64,000 nt of DNA from Tigriopus japonicus. Taxonomy: Eukaryota > Arthropoda > Copepoda > Harpacticoida > Harpacticidae. Positions within the stretch are counted from its first letter, which is position 1. Every line of letters begins with the position of its first letter. Positions 61,371 to 64,000 of this stretch are shown piece after piece. The stretch lies in contig CM021320.1 in NCBI GenBank assembly GCA_010645155.1, positions 3,018,535-3,082,534 of the forward strand, in the 5' to 3' direction. The notes under the pieces are model-generated. The model worked only from the letters and a program-made list of their open reading frames with translations. It searched no databases and was not told the DNA's origin. The position numbers were made by a program, and so were the translations under genes.

Positions 61371-64000
61371 TCAAATATCAAGGTCGACGACAAAGATGGT
61401 CCATTCGGCATTTGGAAACTCGAAATTACAATATGCAAATATCATTATAATTTGCATTGCATGTCCATGTCCCCACGTTTCCTCCGACAAATCAATTTTG
61501 ATTCTTTTGTTCTCTTTCAGGTTCAAAATAGTAATAAATAGCATATTTTTCACTTTATTTTCATCCTCTACTTCAAATTTGTTACTTACTGCTTTGTTTT
61601 CCGTTTGGCATGCATCGGGAGAGCCTGAACATAGATCATCTTCGATCCTTGAACCACCATTGTGACGTCTAGATCATGCTTTTCCATCAGAAAATCTAGA
61701 AGTTCTTGAACGGTCATTCCAGTCCAACCTTGGACCTTCAAGTCGTTCCAAAGGGACCACTGAAATTTGCCGTGAGTGGAATGAATCACCTTGGACTTTG
61801 GACTTGGAGCGCAGAGCACTTCCGAGGTCAATCCGGCAAACCAATAATTCATGGGAATGAAATCCGATGGCCAACATCCGTCTTGGTCCATCGCCGAAGA
61901 GATTCGGAACAATTCAACGATGACCTAATGTAAAAAAAATAATTTCTCATACACAACAACTTTGAACTTGAACGATGAGTAAAACAAGAACGTTTGGGCC
62001 AAATTATTGTGAAGGAAAAACCTGAGTAAAAAGCCAAGTTTAATTGTTTTTTTTCCGGCATAATGACGTTTCCACTGAAAGCAAGAGCTGTGCAATATTC
62101 TCAACAGTAATGGTAATTTATTGCGCCATTGAAAAAGCTAATGACTTGCTTAGGTGCTAAAATGTTGGAACTGGTCACTTATTTTAAGATTGTAGGTAAA
62201 AAGGTCACAAGTAAATAGGTCATAATAAAAAGATCATAATAAAGAGGTCACAAGGTAAAACGGTCACGGTAAAAAAACCTTTTCCCTGAGTATTAGTATG
62301 ATCCACTCGGAATATCTTAGAAGCCCATGTTCCATGGGACAATATTCAACCATGGAACATACCAAGGTCCTTGGGGTCACCCCCTTGGCTACCTTTGTAG
62401 CTGCCCTGGTCTGTGACCTTTTTAGTGTGACCTTGTTACCTCGCGCCCTTTTTACCGTGACCATTTTACCTTGTGACTTTCTTACTGTGACCCATTTACC
62501 GTGACCTTTTTACCGTGTGACCTATTAACCGCGTTTCTATAATAAAATCATGTATGATTTTGTACTTTCATTAATGAAGGTCCAACTTTCTATTCTTTCA
62601 GTGAAATGTGTGTATTGTGTGATAAAAATTGACCATTTTACAAAAGTTGCTTAAGCAAATTCAAATTATTGGAATGTAATTTTCTGACTATAATGAACTG
62701 TACATACCAGATGAACAACAATTGAAAGCGTAGATGGGAGACATGGGCATTTATGGTTGGCCGTATAGAATATCTCGGATGGTTCAGGTTTTGCCAAACC
62801 ATACATGTCGCAACGCAACTGAGCAAAAGCTACCAATAACTTGTTTTTCATTGAAATATCCACAGAATTTGCATCAAGTTTCTGAAAATAGCTATGGTAA
62901 GTGATAACAATGTTCCGATGTCATCTTAAAAGAAATTCCAATTATCCATTACCTTCAACTTTGAGTTCTTCAATTTTTCCACAAACTGTTGCCTCTCTTT
63001 GGTGTTGTTGAAGATGTCGTGATCCTCTACTTGAGCATTGGACTGGGCTTGCTCTTTTGAAACTGAATCATCTGTGACAATGGTTTTGGATTTGGATACA
63101 AACGGTTGGACTGGCGCTTTTCCAAGGATATCTTTGACATTCGTCTCCTCCAACGGCTAAAATTATGGCTAAATTGTAAAAAACGGCAAGGAGAAAAAAT
63201 TAATGTGAACTAACCTGAATATTCATCATTCTGGCGAAGGCTTTGGCCAACTCCAAAATGAAGTTTAGGTGAGTCTCATTGGTAGGATCAAACGAGACAG
63301 GATGTGGCTCTTGTTTGGGGTATGCCCAGAAATCATCATTCGTGGACTTTCTGGCATTAGACGGGAAATTGACTAACAATTGTCGTGCTTTATGATTGAA
63401 GTACTTTTCAAACTTGTTTCTGGCCAAAGTCACGCAATCATTCCATGTGGAAGATTGCCAATCGTCGAGAATCTTCTTGATTAGCAAACTCTCTTGTGGC
63501 ATTTGACCTAGTATGGAAAGAAAATGTTTTCTGATTATCTTCATGATCGTACAAATGAAGGTTTCCATTTGATTCACCTTCGACCAACTCATCCAAAGAA
63601 GCTCCATTCGAGTTCCAAAACTCATTGAAAGTCACAGGTTTGGTATGAAAAAGACTCTCTATCTTATTAAATGCCCAAACAATGGCGTGTTCTTGGATTT
63701 GAGGGAATGACTTGATCACGCAAAATGGAAATGAATGTTCGATGGGTGTTGGAACACAATTGTAAGATTCAGTTCGATGTGGAACAATGCTCTGAAACAT
63801 ATAATTTGTTAATCAAATCGAACAAATGGAAGTTTTAGTGTAGTTTTTTACCTGAACATGGCCAGCCAGAATATCCGTTCCAAAATCTAGAAGCGGTTTC
63901 TTGTGCCTGACACTGATCTCACCTAAAAATCTGGGAAATTTTTTGTTTGAAGATTTCTCATTTCGGATATTTCAATGTTTTACACTTGGATTACCTTCGA
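61371..64000 (-). CDS. Divergent ubiquitin-activating enzyme E1 (UBA1-like), 3' part
   Basis: Exons are 64000-63995 (edge), 63922-63852, 63791-63578, 63507-63215, 63156-62953, 62881-62708, 61924-61590 and 61503-61371; phases agree throughout. The gene continues beyond the window, so only about the C-terminal half is seen. KPLLDFGTDILAGHVQ and VPHRTESYN match UBA1 before the catalytic site. FPFCVIKSFPQIQEHAIVWA carries the catalytic cysteine (UBA1 has CTLKNFP; the Thr after Cys is Val here). DDFWAYPKQEPHPVSFD matches the SCCH domain. WSLWNDLKVQG through VTMVVQGSKMIYV is the ubiquitin-fold domain that recruits E2. E1 enzymes adenylate ubiquitin or a ubiquitin-like protein and pass it to E2. Odd: the normally invariant GKIIPAIATTTA segment is replaced by unrelated residues (CPCLPSTLSIVVHL). 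It could be a specialised E1 paralogue or a decaying one. Confidence 0.82.
62165..62535. repeat. Inverted arrays of a 14-bp motif inside an E1-like gene intron
   Basis: The left side has four to five degenerate copies of AAGGTCACGGTAAAA (62195-62275). The right side has about eight copies of the reverse complement TTTTTACCGTGACC (62420-62530). The core holds an inverted pair ATGTTCCATGG / CCATGGAACAT (62328-62360). This structure is typical of foldback elements with subterminal repeat arrays. It sits in the 783-bp intron between 61925 and 62707. Confidence 0.75.

Overview
The window is eukaryotic nuclear DNA from an invertebrate animal, most likely an arthropod and possibly a crustacean such as a copepod. 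The taxon is an inference from gene content and from the style of introns and repeats, not a proven assignment. Genes are split by GT-AG introns, are well spaced on both strands, lie in AT-rich DNA, and are separated by many small DNA-transposon derivatives. There are no operons, Shine-Dalgarno signals or CRISPR-like arrays.

Layout from left to right. (1) A two-exon THAP zinc-finger gene lies on + at 339-1555. (2) A two-exon minus-strand gene at 2892-4226 encodes a C2HC finger plus a FAR1/WRKY-GCM1-like zinc module. (3) A two-exon stefin/cystatin-B gene lies on + at 7813-8177. (4) A 15-kb gene-free tract at 8.2-23.7 kb holds SINEs, a nested hAT element with a perfect 8-bp target duplication (16181-18079), several MITEs, and a set of paired dispersed repeats (11267-15362). 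(5) A three-exon Ly6/uPAR-type GPI-anchored protein lies on + at 23753-27989; its 3.4-kb first intron is loaded with MITEs. (6) A multi-exon minus-strand gene at 28202-32712 encodes an unrecognised protein with one transmembrane segment at the extreme C-terminus; its 5' end is not resolved. (7) Two tandem MED25 genes (Mediator subunit 25) lie on + at 36230-39529 and 42004-46318. They share exon structure but have a mosaic pattern of identity. (8) A two-exon TNFAIP8-family gene lies on - at 46592-47399. (9) A further 14-kb gene-poor tract follows, containing two tRNA-derived SINEs and a 292-bp near-perfect foldback. (10) The 3' portion of a divergent ubiquitin-activating E1 (UBA1-like) gene lies on - at 61371-64000, and its 5' part lies beyond the right edge.

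The genes do not form a pathway cluster; they are unrelated neighbours in an animal genome. No convincing new multi-gene system is visible. The points most worth a second look are the MED25 tandem pair with gene-conversion-like islands, the E1-like protein whose normally invariant adenylation motif is replaced, the unrecognised C-terminally anchored membrane protein, and the transposons whose subterminal repeats have expanded into arrays or foldbacks.

Exon boundaries were read by eye from GT/AG sites, reading-frame phase and family similarity recalled from knowledge. No alignments or transcript data were available.
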